DNA of 64,000 nt from Iris pallida (taxonomy: Eukaryota; Streptophyta; Magnoliopsida; Asparagales; Iridaceae). Below are positions 34,674 to 46,462 of this stretch, in pieces. Location of the stretch: contig JANAVB010009598.1 of assembly GCA_029216955.1 (NCBI GenBank), positions 26,676,720-26,740,719 on the forward strand, read 5' to 3'. The notes below the pieces were generated by a model. The model saw only the letters and a program-made list of their open reading frames with translations. It ran no database searches and had not been told where the DNA came from. Position 1 is the first letter of the stretch, and each line of letters starts with the position of its first letter. The position numbers and the translations under genes were made by a program.

Positions 34674-36029
34674 TGTTTGCCATTGATTGTAAAAGTACAG
34701 AACAATTATCGGAGGACTGAACTTAGACTCACAATACAAACTCGCTCGTACAAAGAAAGCCTAGGGACGAAAACCTAGGTACAGCAGTCTAAGTACGATT
34801 GTTTATTTTAGATTCTGGCGGGTGACGATAGAGGCTCGGGAAAGCGACGGCCGCTCTGCCTTACTCCTTGGATGATCGGTACGCAGCCTTGACTCGGAGA
34901 AGATCTGCTTGGTCGTTGACGAAGAAATGCCTTCTTGCTCTCTCTCTGATTGCTCTCCGGGCTTCTCTCTCTCTGTGTATATTCTCTCTCTGACTATGGG
35001 GGAAGTCTTCCTGTGTATACGTATTCTTCTCTGGCTTCTTTTTTTGTATATCTCTCTATATGCTACAAGGGAATGGCACCTTGCTATTTATAATAGTGGG
35101 ATATGATCACTAGGGTTGCCAATGATTAGCTCTTGGAGATGGCGGCGGCCTGGGGATTGATCAATCCAGGCCGTTCGTTTCTGATTGTGACAAATCAGAA
35201 CCATTAAGGGTAGATTACACTAAATCCCCATTAGCAATTAATGCTGATTGGCATAAATCTTCCTTATAATAATTCTCTAATATCTGTGAATAAATCAGAT
35301 TTATTCTCCTGCCACGAGCCCAGATCATTGGGATTCGACCCGATCTTGGATTGCCATAAATCTGGGAGATTGATCGGCTGAGGACACGTGTCCTGAGAGC
35401 CAATGGTGAGACTGGAGCCGCATGCAGATTGGGCCGCATGAGATTTAGGCCGCATGAATTTTGGGCCGCATAAGACTTGGGACGCGTGTCAGGGCTGTCT
35501 GGGCAGTGGCCCCCTCTTTCAGACTTCTGAACCATATGATGAGCCGCATGAACCGCATAATGGTGTGTCTGCTTGAGCCGCATGGGCCTGATCTTCTTGA
35601 GCCGCATAGGGATGATTCTACTCGAGTCGCATGGGACAGCTTCATTCTGAACCGTATGGGAAGTCTTCACTTCGAGCCGTATAAGCACACCCACGTGGCA
35701 GGGCCACGTGGCATTTTGTCGCTCTCGGGGGATCGTGTCAGAGATTTATTTCTCTTCCCTAGAGATTCATCATCATGACAGAGTCATAATTACCTGCTTT
35801 GGTGTCAGGTCTGTCAACTTTTCAGAGGGGTCAGCCGTCAAAGCAATTAATGCATCATAGATCGGAGGGGAGCACTGTCACGCCACATGTCTTCTGAGCC
35901 GCATGGAATACCTCCGGCCGCATAGCTCCTCATGCCACATGACTCCCTGCGCCGCATGCGTTTTCTGAGCCGCTTGGGTCTTTCTTGGCCGCATGAGTCA
36001 ATTTCTTTAGTATTTTCCATGCTTCTACA
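34674..36029 (-). mobile_element. Element W, 3' LTR
   Basis: It pairs with 46463-47816. Six differences were seen in about 215 bases compared by eye (about 97%). It holds more than 12 CCGCAT or CCGTAT motifs between 35410 and 36000. Confidence 0.92.
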
Positions 36030-36044
36030 GGACCCCCTTCAAAG
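36030..36044 (-). promoter_or_regulatory. Element W polypurine tract
   Basis: CTTTGAAGGGGGTCC on the minus strand, directly against the 3' LTR; the same as in Z. Confidence 0.75.
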
Positions 36045-36393
36045 TTTTCAATTTGTAAAATTGAAATACTTTGAACAAGAAGCATGGCTGTATTGGCCGC
36101 ATATGCAATCCCGACCGTATAGATGTCCTGGCTGCTTGGATGTGTTATTCACATGACTGTTTCAGCTGCAGGGGGTGTGTTAGCCGCATAAATGGTCCCG
36201 TCCACGTGTGCGGGTCTTTAATTATCTCCAAGTTGCTTCAGCGCCGTCTTTGTACGGGGAATCTCAAGGGTCAGTTCATTAAATCTTTTTGGATTTGATG
36301 CCTTGGGTGAATATTGGAGACGAAACCCAAGGAGTCGGTTTCGCTCTTCAAGAGTCGGCCATTGGCCCACGTGTCCGCCTTCTCCCCTCCTCC

Positions 36394-36402
36394 TATAAAT
36401 AG
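36394..36402 (+). promoter_or_regulatory. Antisense TATA box in element W
   Basis: TATAAATAG on the + strand, with a CACGTG box at 36368-36373 upstream and a GA-rich then CT-rich leader downstream. Its layout is that of the PMD gene promoter in Z (7217). No PMD-like frame follows in W. Confidence 0.5.
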
Positions 36403-36863
36403 GAGGGGTTTGAAGAGAGAGAAGACTTCTTTATTTTCTTTCTTCTCTTTTTTTTTGAAAGGGACGTGGTCCCGAAATATGTAATGCTTCTTTTCTTCCT
36501 TCAAATAAAGAGTATTTTCCATTCTACCCTTCATTTGTATTGCCTGTTGTGCCTGTGATATTGTGGTGATGTTCTCCCCCACATAGGGGATATATTTGTG
36601 GACCTGTTACCCATGGCGTACCTTGGTTTTAGGTAGAGGTAACAAGTTTCGGTCAGGATACCTGAAGCAGCCATAGTAAAGTGGTCATGGGTGCTCTTGG
36701 TATTGAGAAAAGAATTGTCATAGAGTAGCTGGGCTCCTGGGGCATGATGAGGTGATAGGTTTGTGTCAAGAAATTTAGCTAAGGATATTTGTGGGCCTAT
36801 TACCCTTGGCATACCCTGGTTTAGGATACGGATAATAGGATGAAGGGGAACTGGCATACTTGC

Positions 36864-37326
36864 TCAGAGGTAACGAGGACATGGCAAGTAGGAAAGTTTT
36901 TCGAACGTAGAGTCTTCCTGCTCAGAGGTAATAAGAACATGGCAGGAGCGAACTCGACGGAGGGTATTGGTGGTCAACAGAGGACATTTGTGGTCAACAG
37001 AGGACATTTGTGGTCAACAGAGGACATTTGTGGTCAACAGAGGACATTTGTGGACCCATTACCCTTGGCGTACTCCGATGGTGGGTATAGGTAATAGGTC
37101 GAAAGGGGATCATCATACTTACTCAGAGGTAATGAGGACATGGCAAGAATGAAGGTTTCTTCGATGGAGCCTTCCCATTCAGAGGTAATGAGGACATGAC
37201 AGGAGTGGGCTCAATGAAGGGGGGTACGTAGAATAACTCAGAGGTAATGAGGACATGGAAATTCTATGTAGGGGTGATTTGTTTTTGGCGGAAATGAGAC
37301 GCCTCAGAGGTGATGAGGACATGGTC
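36864..37326. repeat. TCAGAGGTAATGAGGACATGGCA array, six copies
   Basis: Copies at 36864, about 36921, 37121, 37180, 37231 and 37303. The same core occurs four times in Z's 3' noncoding region (12269-12470). Confidence 0.85.
36971..37050. repeat. Perfect 20-base tandem repeat, four copies
   Basis: The unit TGGTCAACAGAGGACATTTG occurs four times without change, so this expansion is recent or the array is prone to slippage. The unit overlaps the GAGGACAT core of the surrounding array. Confidence 0.97.
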
Positions 37327-37412
37327 AACTTGGAAATTTGTGGATTCGTTACCTTTGTTGTGCACTGGGAGTGCAGGTATTAGATCATGAGGGAGGATCT
37401 CTTGTAGGAAGA

Positions 37413-37788
37413 AAGTTCAGCGGTATGATTATACATGACTTTCTTTCAAAAGAGTGACCGGGATGTAAGTTCAGGGGTACCGATGGGCACATAACTCGAC
37501 AATCCATGAATGTTGGAATCAAAGTATAAGTTCAGAGGTACCAGCAGGTACATGACTTAGGAATTTGGGATATGTTTATGGAAGAAGGGCATGAGTTCAG
37601 CGGTACACGCGGGTACATGACTCAAAAATCTATGAATGTTGGAATCAAAGTGTAAGTTCAGAGGTACCAGTAGGTACATGACTTGGGAATTTGGGATATG
37701 AGTTCAGCGGTACAAGAGGGTACGTGACTCAATAAGTTGGAAAATTAGGGGGTTGAGTTCAGTGGTACCAGCGGGCACATAACTCGAA
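37413..37788. repeat. GAGTTCAGCGGTACCAGCGGGTACATGACTC-type array, seven copies
   Basis: Seven units of about 50-65 bases start near 37413, 37467, 37529, 37590, 37650, 37698 and 37754. The core TCAGnGGTAC..GGnACATgAC looks like a diverged relative of the TCAGAGGTAAT..GGACATG array next to it. Confidence 0.8.
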
Positions 37789-37805
37789 ACTCTGGAAAAT
37801 GTTGT

Positions 37806-39037
37806 TTAAACATAGTATTTCTTCAGGAACTTGCCGTTGACGGGCAACATGAGCAAGTCTCCGTTCTGCTTGGCGAGGCGGTAAGCACCATTGGAGAACA
37901 CGACCTCGATGATAAATGGGCCTTTCCATTTTGGCTGGAACTTGCCGGTGGTCTTGTGAGTCATGACCATTGGCCTCCTGACTGCCAAAACAAGATCGCC
38001 CACTTGGAATGTTCTGACTTTGACCTTTTTGTTGAAGGCTCCTAAGATGCGTGCTTGGTATAATTCGATCCTTTGCTGAGCTAGGAGGCATTTTTCATCT
38101 AAGGCCTCTAACTCTTGTAGTTGACGTCGGTAGTTATCATCCGTTGTCAATTGATAAGTGAGGGCGACTCGGAGTGAGGGAATCTGAGTCTCTAATGGGA
38201 GAACTGCCTCACTCCCGTACACCAGAGAGAATGGTGTATTCCCGGTGGCTGTTCGAACCGTGGTGCGATATGCCCATAAGCACTCGTCGAGCTTCTCGTT
38301 CCAGTCGCGTTTGTTGGAGAAGACAAATTTTTTGAGGAGTTTGATGATTGTTTTATTGAATGCCTCTGCTAACCCGTTTGCTGTCGGGTTGTATGGTGTC
38401 GAAGCGACATTCTGAATGCGGTGTTTGTCGCAGAATCGGTAGAATGCGTGGCTTATAAACTGCGGACCATTATTATGGATGATCCTTTGGGGCAGTCCAA
38501 AGCGGTAGATGACATGGTGCTTCAGGAAGCTGATTACTTCGAAGTCTTGACTTCGGCAAGTGGGACAGCTTCTGTCCACTTTGAGAAGTAATCAGTGATC
38601 GCAAGTATAAAGCGATGTCCTCGAAAGGAAGGTGGGGTGATTGGACTAATGATATCTATTTCCCACGCTTCGAATGGCCAGGACGCCACTGTCGGATGTA
38701 GGAATTTGGATGGTTGGTGAATGAAGTCTGCGTGGACTCGGCAGGCCTTACATTTTCGGGCATAATCTATTGCATCAGCCACCATCGTGGGCCAGTAGTA
38801 GCCCATCCGGCGAAGGCGGTCTTGCAGCTTAGGGCCAGGCTGATGGGCCTCGCAGACACCGTCATGAGCCTCTCGTACGGCTTCTTTGGCTTCTGCGTTT
38901 GACAAGCACCGAAGTAGTAATCCGTCGTAGGAGCGGCGATACAGCATTTTTGTCTCTGTATCGTAGAAGAATCTGAGAGAACGCCGTCTGATAGAAGTAG
39001 CCTCCTTCGGGTTCTCGGGCAGGATGTCGTAGACCAC
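37806..39037 (-). pseudogene. Element W integrase
   Basis: N-terminal zinc part: HDGVCEAH.., CKAC. The core has WEIDIISPI (first Asp), HNNGPQFIS, and NGLAEAFNKTI (Glu). The second catalytic Asp, expected in D-N-G, is Asn. The C-terminal GDLVLAVRRP..KWKGPF..GAYRL barrel closes the protein at 37806. A frameshift lies at about 38534-38579, between the two open parts. No chromodomain is present, as usual in the Tat lineage. Confidence 0.85.
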
Positions 39038-39058
39038 GAAGTCTATGAATAGTTGTCT

Positions 39059-41002
39059 CTAGTCTGGCGCTTCGTCGATCATCTGAGTAGAATAACTCGC
39101 CATGGCTTGAACGTTGTTCTTGGGGCAGACCAGCTCATGGCCGATTACATCGACCGAATGATGAGAGTGGTTTGGCACTGCTAGGGAAACAACTAGGCCT
39201 GCTAGGGCATCAGCTTCGATATTTTGGAGTCTGGGGACGTGTTCGATGAAGAATCCCTCGAATGATGAGATAATGTTGATCGCTATTTGGTGGTAGGGGA
39301 TCATGTCTTCATGGCGGACTTCGTACGTCCCCCGAATCTGGTTGACGATTAATTGCGAATCGCCGTATGCTTCAAGGTATTCTACCTCCAGTTCTCTTAC
39401 GAGTTGGAGGCCAATGACCAAAGCGTTGTACTCGGCCACATTGTTAGAGCAGGGTTCCGTGAGAGAGTAGGCGCGATTGATCACTAGCCCGGTAGGAGAG
39501 ACCAATACTACTCCGACTCCGACGACGATGTTTCCTTTGGGTCCGGTTCTTGAAGCGCCATCGAAGAACATCCGCCATATGTTATCGTGGGTGGTTGTAT
39601 TTGAATCGGCAACCTCATCTGGGATTTCTTCGTATATTCTGGATGATTCCGATCCTGGATGGGCCGCCAAAAAGTCTACCAGGGCTTGACCTTTGACAGC
39701 CTTCTTCGGGATGAAGATCATATGATAGGGGGACAGCAATATCGCCCATGTAGCGAGGCGGGAGCTGAGTGCCCCTGGTTTGGTCATGAGGACCCTGAGA
39801 GGGTTGATTCGTGAGATCACATGTATGGTTTGCCCCGTGACATAGTGTCGCGTCTTTTGAATGGCGAATACCAGGGCGAGGCATTCTTTCTCCGCAGCGG
39901 TGTATCGGTGTTCGGGCCCGACCATCATTCGGCTGAGATAGTAAATGGCCTGCTCATGGCCTGCATCGTTGTTTTGTGCCAGCAGGGCACCGAGGGAGTG
40001 TTCCATTGCTCGTACATAGAGCAGGAATGGTTTTCCAGGTACCGGGGCCACCAGGACTGGAGGCTTTGATAAATATTCTTTGATGTCATCGAAAGCGCGC
40101 TGGCATTCCTCGTCCCATACGAATGAGACTCCCTTCTTCATGAGGTGGGTGAACGGTCGGCATCGCCCGGAGAGATTGGAAATGAACCTCCTGATATAAG
40201 CTAGCCTCCCTTGGAGGCCTCTAAGTTCACGGAGATTTCTCGGGGGACCCATCTCCATGATTGCCCTCGTTTTCTCGGGGTCTACATGGATACCCCGTAC
40301 AGTGATGATGAAGCCCAAGAACTTCCCGCTGGATACGCTCAAGAACGATTTTGTAGGGTTCATCTTCAGATTGTGGGCTCGCATTAAGTTGAACACCGTT
40401 CTCAGGTCTTGCAGATGATCCTCCTTACGGCGACTCTTGACGGCGATGTCGTCGACATAGCATTCCACTGTCTTGCACAAATGTTCTCTGAAAATGATAC
40501 TCATGGCTCACTGATATATAGCGCCAGCATTCTTTAGACCGAATGGCATGACTGTGTAGCAGTATGTGCCAATCGGGGTTCGGAATGAAGTATGCTTTTC
40601 GTCGTCGGGAGACATCTTGATTTGATTGTACCCCGAGAATCCATCCACGAATGACATACGTTCAAAGCCGCATGTATTGTCGATCATGATGTCTGTGATA
40701 GGAAGGGAGAATTCATCTTTGGGGCATGCCTCGTTCAGGTTGTGGAAGTCGATGCAGATTCGAATCTTCCCATTCTTCTTGAGGACGGGTACTATATTGG
40801 CGACCCAATCAGGATGTTGCTCTTCACGAATGAAGCCGCTGGCTATTAGCTTGTTGACTTCGGCTTCGATCGTGTCCATGACGCCTGGGCGGAAGCGTCG
40901 TTGTTGCTGCTTGACTGGCTTTGCATCTGGCCGTATATTGAGTTTGTGGAGAGCGATGTCAGGATTTAACCCCGGCATGTCTTTATAGCTCCAGGCGAAC
41001 AC
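39059..41002 (-). pseudogene. Element W reverse transcriptase, RNase H and second RNase H
   Basis: The frame opens MFAWSYKDMPGL, the usual lead into RT, then WVANIVPVLKKNGKIRICID and CYVDDIAVKS (YVDD catalytic pair). The TGA near 40505 falls where V has Arg, so it is a CGA-to-TGA change. RNase H follows (FLLYVRAMEHSLGALLAQ, ECLALVFAIQKTRHY). A second, archaeal-type RNase H module starts at MFFDGASRTGPKGN and includes EAYGDSQLIVNQI. Upstream, about 41003-41048 carries a frameshift from the protease frame. The frame ends with a stop at 39059. Confidence 0.9.
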
Positions 41003-41048
41003 ATCAATGTATTCTCTGACAAGTTCTAACAGCGACTCTCGTTCTTCG

Positions 41049-43064
41049 TCAGTTTAGGCTTTTACTGATAAAGATCAGTTTTGGAGAAGATTCGCTGCCG
41101 AGATCCACTTGTATGACCTCATCTTCAGTAGGAGGTTCTCTCAGTTCGAACCACTTTTCCCATTGTGCATCTAATTGTTGGGCCCATGGCTCTAGCTCAA
41201 GGATTTCGGGGATGTCTTCGTCTTCCTCGTAAGCGTCGGTGAATGCCATGTTGACTGACATGACTCGTCTGAATACATCTCCGATGCTGGTATCTGAGTC
41301 GGAAGTCGGTGATCCGGTTGAATGTGACTGCCAGTCGCATTCTTCATCTGAGCTTTCAGGGGTTATAGTAGGCGTTACATACCCTAAACCGCATCGAGTT
41401 TTGTTATAGTAGTTCCGTGGTTTGCCCGCAGGGGCTGGCGTCTTCAAAGGTAATCGTCGTCCAGTGCCGTAGTTCAGTCTTGGCGTTGTCTCTAGATCAT
41501 ACCCCTGTTTCTGCATGAGATATTTGGATTGAGGGCTATAGAGATACAGAGGCAGTCTTCCAGCATCTGACCCGAAGTCGACTTCTTCCATGGCGAGGGG
41601 ATGCGGGTTGTTCGTCCGACCGAAGATGATTGGGTGGTCCCCTCCCTCGATTATTCGGTAAGCATCTTCTACTGGAGTAAGTTGGATAGCGGTGTACACA
41701 TTTGTCACCCGTGTATGTAGGTGAGTGCCTATACCGTGTTCCATAGCATACATTGTACATAGCTTATTGAGCTCGGTGTAGTTCAAAGATAACCTTTTAT
41801 TAATGAAGTAAGGTATCTTTTCTAGGGGGATTACATCATCTGCAGAGGGAGCGTCAGTGTGGGCAGCCACATACTTGGCTAGCTCTGGTTCCTCTTCGGC
41901 TACCCCCTGTGTGAATGAAGATTGAGAGGGCGTCCTAGTCAGTTTGATCTTCAGAGGCTCAACTGACGGAGTGGAGCATGGGGTTGTCGGTAGACTAGCA
42001 ACCCCCAGTCTGGCACTTGATGTGGAGCGAGGGGTGGCTGATTCGCTTGAAGTGTCAGACCTCGCATCGCGGTGACGACCTTTCTTAGGCAGGCGTATCG
42101 TCAGAGGTCTATCGGAGGGATTGAGCTTCTCTGTTTGGGATTGACCGACTCTCGGCAATCTGATGGTAAGTGGCCCTGTCGTGGGTCTCGGTACCTGGCC
42201 GGACCTTGGCAGCCGGATTCTCAATTGCTCTTCCTGTGTAGAGAGGCTGATCGCATCCTTACGCAGCGTGGCCGTAAGGGGTGCAGAATTGCCTGGTTTG
42301 TGAGCCTGGAGGTGGATTGTCAGAGATTCTTCTGATCCCGTGGTTGCTTCAACATCAGTTTGTTTATTTCCTCCTTCAAGGTGCCTCTTCGACTTTTCGT
42401 ATAGACAGGAGTCCGAGTAATAAGATTCGACCCCTTTGAAGGGATCGATGTCAGCAAATTCTGTCCTCATGAAGCCGTGCTTGTCGACATATTTGAAGCA
42501 TTGGTGTAGCATGGAAGGTACGATCATGTAATCGTGTATCCAAGGGCGCCCCAAAAGGATGTTGTATGAAGTGTCAGCATCTATGACGTAGCAAGTGACT
42601 TCTGATTGGAGATCGCCAATCTGACATTTCAGACGGATCTTCCCGATTGGGTAGCTCCTGCCCGAATTGAACCCGCTGATGGCGGTGTTTGTAGGGGTCA
42701 GGCGATGCATCGGGATGCAAAAATGATGTAGTAGTCCTTTTGGAATGATGCTTATGGAAGACCCAGGGTCAATGTGCATCCGGTCCACCTTTACATCGCC
42801 GATGTAGCCTGTGTAGTATAATGGGCGATCGTGTAGATTAGTCTTGATGAGCATGTCTTGTGGAGTGAAGACGATGTTGGGCATTGCTCCCGTACAGGCA
42901 CTGTCTTGGAGGTCTACGGGCTGATTTTCTCCCGTGAGGTTGACCTGAGCCAGGTACGCGTCGGCATTTTGAAGTGCATCGCTCAAAGCTGTACGGACAT
43001 CCTTCGAGAGCCTCAGGAGTTCATATAAGGATAATTTGGCCGGTGTATTGGCCAATTGCACCAA
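41049..43064 (-). CDS. Element W protease, linker repeats and G-patch region
   Basis: An open 671-codon frame, part of the polyprotein. Order: helical LANTPAKLSLYELLRLSK; protease with IDPGSS active site (about residue 95-100) and ILLGRPWIHDY; FADIDPFKGVES. Then about six linker units near PLTIRLPKKGR; EDAYRIIEGG; a G-patch-like MQKQGYDLE..LNYGTGRRLPL..CGLGYVTP; and an acidic tail with EPWAQQLDAQWEKWFELRE before RT. The G-patch MGY is QGY here. It is joined to gag upstream by a stop near 43108 and to RT downstream by a frameshift. Confidence 0.75.
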   Translation of the reverse strand: MVQLANTPAKLSLYELLRLSKDVRTALSDALQNADAYLAQVNLTGENQPVDLQDSACTGAMPNIVFTPQDMLIKTNLHDRPLYYTGYIGDVKVDRMHIDPGSSISIIPKGLLHHFCIPMHRLTPTNTAISGFNSGRSYPIGKIRLKCQIGDLQSEVTCYVIDADTSYNILLGRPWIHDYMIVPSMLHQCFKYVDKHGFMRTEFADIDPFKGVESYYSDSCLYEKSKRHLEGGNKQTDVEATTGSEESLTIHLQAHKPGNSAPLTATLRKDAISLSTQEEQLRIRLPRSGQVPRPTTGPLTIRLPRVGQSQTEKLNPSDRPLTIRLPKKGRHRDARSDTSSESATPRSTSSARLGVASLPTTPCSTPSVEPLKIKLTRTPSQSSFTQGVAEEEPELAKYVAAHTDAPSADDVIPLEKIPYFINKRLSLNYTELNKLCTMYAMEHGIGTHLHTRVTNVYTAIQLTPVEDAYRIIEGGDHPIIFGRTNNPHPLAMEEVDFGSDAGRLPLYLYSPQSKYLMQKQGYDLETTPRLNYGTGRRLPLKTPAPAGKPRNYYNKTRCGLGYVTPTITPESSDEECDWQSHSTGSPTSDSDTSIGDVFRRVMSVNMAFTDAYEEDEDIPEILELEPWAQQLDAQWEKWFELREPPTEDEVIQVDLGSESSPKLIFISKSLN

Positions 43065-45769
43065 GATGTCGAAGTTGTAGGGCCTCTCCAGCCCCTGAGA
43101 TGTTTCCTTTCAAAGGGATTTGTCGAAGCGAGTCTCCTTCGGCCTAGGCTTGTCGGTCGTCGAAGGCTGAGCCGGTCCCGGAGCATCCGTGGTAGTGGGC
43201 GGATGATCATCAGTCGAGTTTTCAGCCACAGGTTGAGATTGTGCTCCGGATCGAGTAACAACGGCCGTGACTTCCTCTTCATCTGCTGAGGTGGTGCGGC
43301 AGGATCTGACTTTTCCACTTTTATTTTTAGAAGATGGAGTGGACTGAGTTACCTCGTGGACTAGGTCCGGATGGACCCACATGATTTCCTCTCGTGATGT
43401 GGTGAGGGGTACTAGACCAGCAGCTTGAGCAGGCGGGAGATTAGCAATCTCCATCGTTGCCAGAGGGATGGGTATAACCCCGTCCTGGGTCTCTGTTGGA
43501 GGGAAGCTGCCGAATTGTATGGATATCATGTTGGCTGCCACGGTTACCTCCTCGAAATCGATGGCCAGAGCGTTCGAATCGATGAGGTTCTGGATATATC
43601 GTTTCAGTTGGTAGCAGTCGTGCGTAGCATGGTGGACGTAGCGGTGGTAATGGCAAAACTTTGGGTTCTCCAGATCAGCCGGCCGAGGCTCCCGTCTTGG
43701 TGGAGGAAGCTGAATCCTATCTCCTTGTATGAGCATGTCCAAGATAGGCTTGACGTGACCGTCTTCAAAAGAGTAAGTGATTTGAGGCCATTGTTTGTCC
43801 GCAGGTTGCGACTCAGGCTTCTGGGCTGTATCGGCCACCATAGCCTGCTTGCCTCTATTGTCCCGGTTGTTGGAGGGGCTACCCCCATTGTCGTTGGTGG
43901 TGCTGGGACGCTTGCTCTTGTTCTCTCCCTCTGAGATATGTAATCCCAGTTGGCGAGCCTTCTTTAATCATTTTTCGGCACTTGTAGCACTAATAATAAA
44001 AGCCTTCCAGTCCTTGAATTGACTCTCGCCCATCCAGAGACTGATTGTTGGGAGTAGTCTCTTTTGGCAAATTTTGATCAAGGAGGAGTCCGGGTTGCCA
44101 GATGGTAACTTCATTGCGGTTTGACGAAACCGCTCAATGTAATTCCTCGTCAGCTCTTTCTCTCCTTGAATGACGTCTATGAGGGTAGACATCGTGACGT
44201 CCTGCCCTACCTCATAGAACCTCTCCAAGAACAGGCGTTTGAAGCCAGCGAAGGAATGGATGCAATTGTCCGGCAGGTTGCGGTACCAATCGAAGGCGAC
44301 TCCTTCCAATGCCCCAATGAATAACCGTGTCAGGATAGCGTCATCATGGGGCAGATGGTCGGTAGTGACCTCGAAGTAAGTGATGTACCGACTTGCTGAG
44401 GTCTTGCCATCATAGGGGTTGATATTGAACGGCTTATATCTTGGTGGGAATGGAACATCCCTCCATTCAGCAGGATATGGTTGCCGTATTCTGAAGTCTT
44501 GAGAGTTTTCTCTGGCGTGGAACATGGCTCAGAGCTCTTGAACTTCTCTCCTTACTTCTCGGGTCTCATCTGTCGCAGTCGGAGCCGTTGCTTCGGAAGG
44601 ATTATTGCCCGGGTTCGGTGCCGCCGAATTTGAATCTACATTGATTGGGGGACCCGTGCTTGTCTGGCCAGGTGTCACCCCCTGCAGATTAGGAAGCGCT
44701 ACTTTGATCTCGTCTACAGACTTGACCAAGGCGTACAATATGGCCTCCAAAGTGTCGATGCGCTGGCGATCACCGGAACCGCCTTGATTGCTGTCTGTCA
44801 TGAACACCGTCTTCACATGAGGAGTGACGGAAGGAGTGGTAGAGGATGTACCCTCCGAGTCGTACTCGTGCATCGAGAAATCATCAGGATATGTGGGGAT
44901 GTTCTCTTCAGGTTCAGACTCGGAAGGAACACTACCCCCGGCTTCGGAGCTTGCTTCGTCTAAGATGTCCTTGGGGACGTCGGTATCTGTTGCATCCGTC
45001 GGAGGATTTGCTTCCTCCAGTCCATATTCCTGGAATGTCGGATTGTCGTAGATGTTTGGAGGAGTGCTACCCCCAGTTCCGACGACCCCCAATGTTGCAA
45101 ACGATGAACTTCCTACTGCAGCAGTTTTCGTCTTCGAACGGGTGTGTTGAAATACTCCAGTGGAGGATAACCCTTTAGACGACGGTTTCTTAGCTGCAGT
45201 AGTTGACACCTTTGGGCTGGAGATACTCGTTTTCTTCCCTCTTCCCTTGGTGAGAACTTTCTGCGCGGACTTGCAGGAGACAACAGGAGGTGCCTCGTCT
45301 TCTGAGCTCGGGTGATATAGTCTTTGGAAGACGGATGGCCGGTCTTCCGTCACCGCCGCGTTGCTGCAATAGCAGTTGACGATGATCTGGGTGCATTGAT
45401 GTCTGTGTGAGGGCTCTTCACACCCCGAAGCTCCTTCTCTTTCCTTGCGTTTGTGGAGGATAACCTCACGCAGGTCAGAGGAACCACTTTGTCTGTTTGC
45501 CGCCGGGGGCTGGACTTGAGTGGTTTTATACAACTTCCCATCAGAGGCCCGCATGATAATCAGCGGGACGCCCCGATAGTCAGAGGTTGGGGCAGTCGTC
45601 TGGACTTGATGAGCCCGCGCTGCCCTAGACTTCCTCCTTTTAGCACTTGTGGGTGCGTAATAGGAGGAGTCTAAGTCGAATAACACAGAGTCTGGATTAT
45701 CATCCAGAGAATGATCAGAGTCAGGACCGCATGAGAGCCGGTCGAAGACTGATCAAGAAAAGCGTGGGA

Positions 45770-46075
45770 CAGATGCTATGCGGCTAGCATTGGGTATCGT
45801 GCAGGCTGTCTGCATGCGGTTGTCTTTTGTTGTAGGATGAGTCTTTATGCGGTTAGGAGTCACGACCGTACAGGCTGACCGCATGCGGTTGGCATCTGTG
45901 GCCGTATGGGTTTTCTGTAAGCGATTGACTTTAATAGCCGCATGAGTCTCATCCGTGCGGTTGGCAACTATAGCCGCATAAGTTATGCGGCTGACAGATG
46001 TGGCCGCATAAGTTTTCTTTATGCGGTCGGCGGTTGTAGCCGTATGGGTTTTCTCCCTGCGATTAATACTCTTCT
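45770..46075 (-). repeat. Degenerate repeat in W gag carrying the W motif
   Basis: About ten units of some 30 bases contain GCCGCAT, ATGCGGTT or close forms. In protein they read NR(I/M)(K/Q)(K/T)THAAT. The motif is that of W's LTR. Confidence 0.7.
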
Positions 46076-46440
46076 GCGGCTCGGATCGCGTAGAGTTCCT
46101 CTTTGCCCCTGCAAGTCCAGCATCATAGTGTTTTCTTCTGTCGGACTTGGGGACAGCAGAATTGTCTACGGTCTGAAGTGGGGCCGCAGGGGAGTCTTTC
46201 TCGCCATCTTGAGCAATAGAGAGCACCCCATCAAGGACTTGCGGAGGAGCAAATGATTTTGGCCTCCATTTTTTGCGAGCCTTTATGGCGCGGGTGCACT
46301 TCTGGACCGGGCCAGTGCTACCTTCAGAGAGCATCTCTTCGAACGCCTGTTGGTCGAAGCGTACGACCATCTTCTGTTGTGTAGAGCCAAGTTTGGCTGC
46401 GTCCGATTGCGTCACCAACTCCTCAACCGTGGAGAAGTTA

Positions 46441-46459
46441 GACCCCAGCAGAGTCGCCA
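46441..46459 (-). promoter_or_regulatory. Element W primer binding site
   Basis: TGGCGACTCTGCTGGGGTC on the minus strand, three bases after the LTR end. It is translated as part of ..MATLLGS in gag. Confidence 0.65.
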
Positions 46460-46462
46460 TCG

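Larger units (their letters stand above)
36582..37390. repeat. Four dispersed copies of a TTTGTGG..TTACCCTTGGCGTAC block
   Basis: Copies at about 36590, 36788, 37045 and 37337 share ATTTGTGGACC, then GTTACC or ATTACC, TTGGCGTACC and, after some 20 bases, GGTAATAGG. The ATTACC and GGTAAT ends can pair. Confidence 0.65.
36045..37805 (-). other. Element W 3' noncoding region
   Basis: This lies between the end of integrase and the polypurine tract. It contains no domain. It holds the antisense TATA box and four families of repeats listed separately. A minus-strand frame (36271-36582) and + frames over the repeats look like chance. Confidence 0.65.

Noticed and set aside
35215..35694. Minus-strand frame of 159 codons in W's LTR, also present in the other LTR
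   Set aside because: It is made by the repeated GCCGCAT motif in the LTR and carries no domain.
36864..37788. Regularly spaced repeats resembling a CRISPR array
   Set aside because: The repeats are diverged, spacing varies, and they lie inside the 3' noncoding region of a plant retrotransposon.
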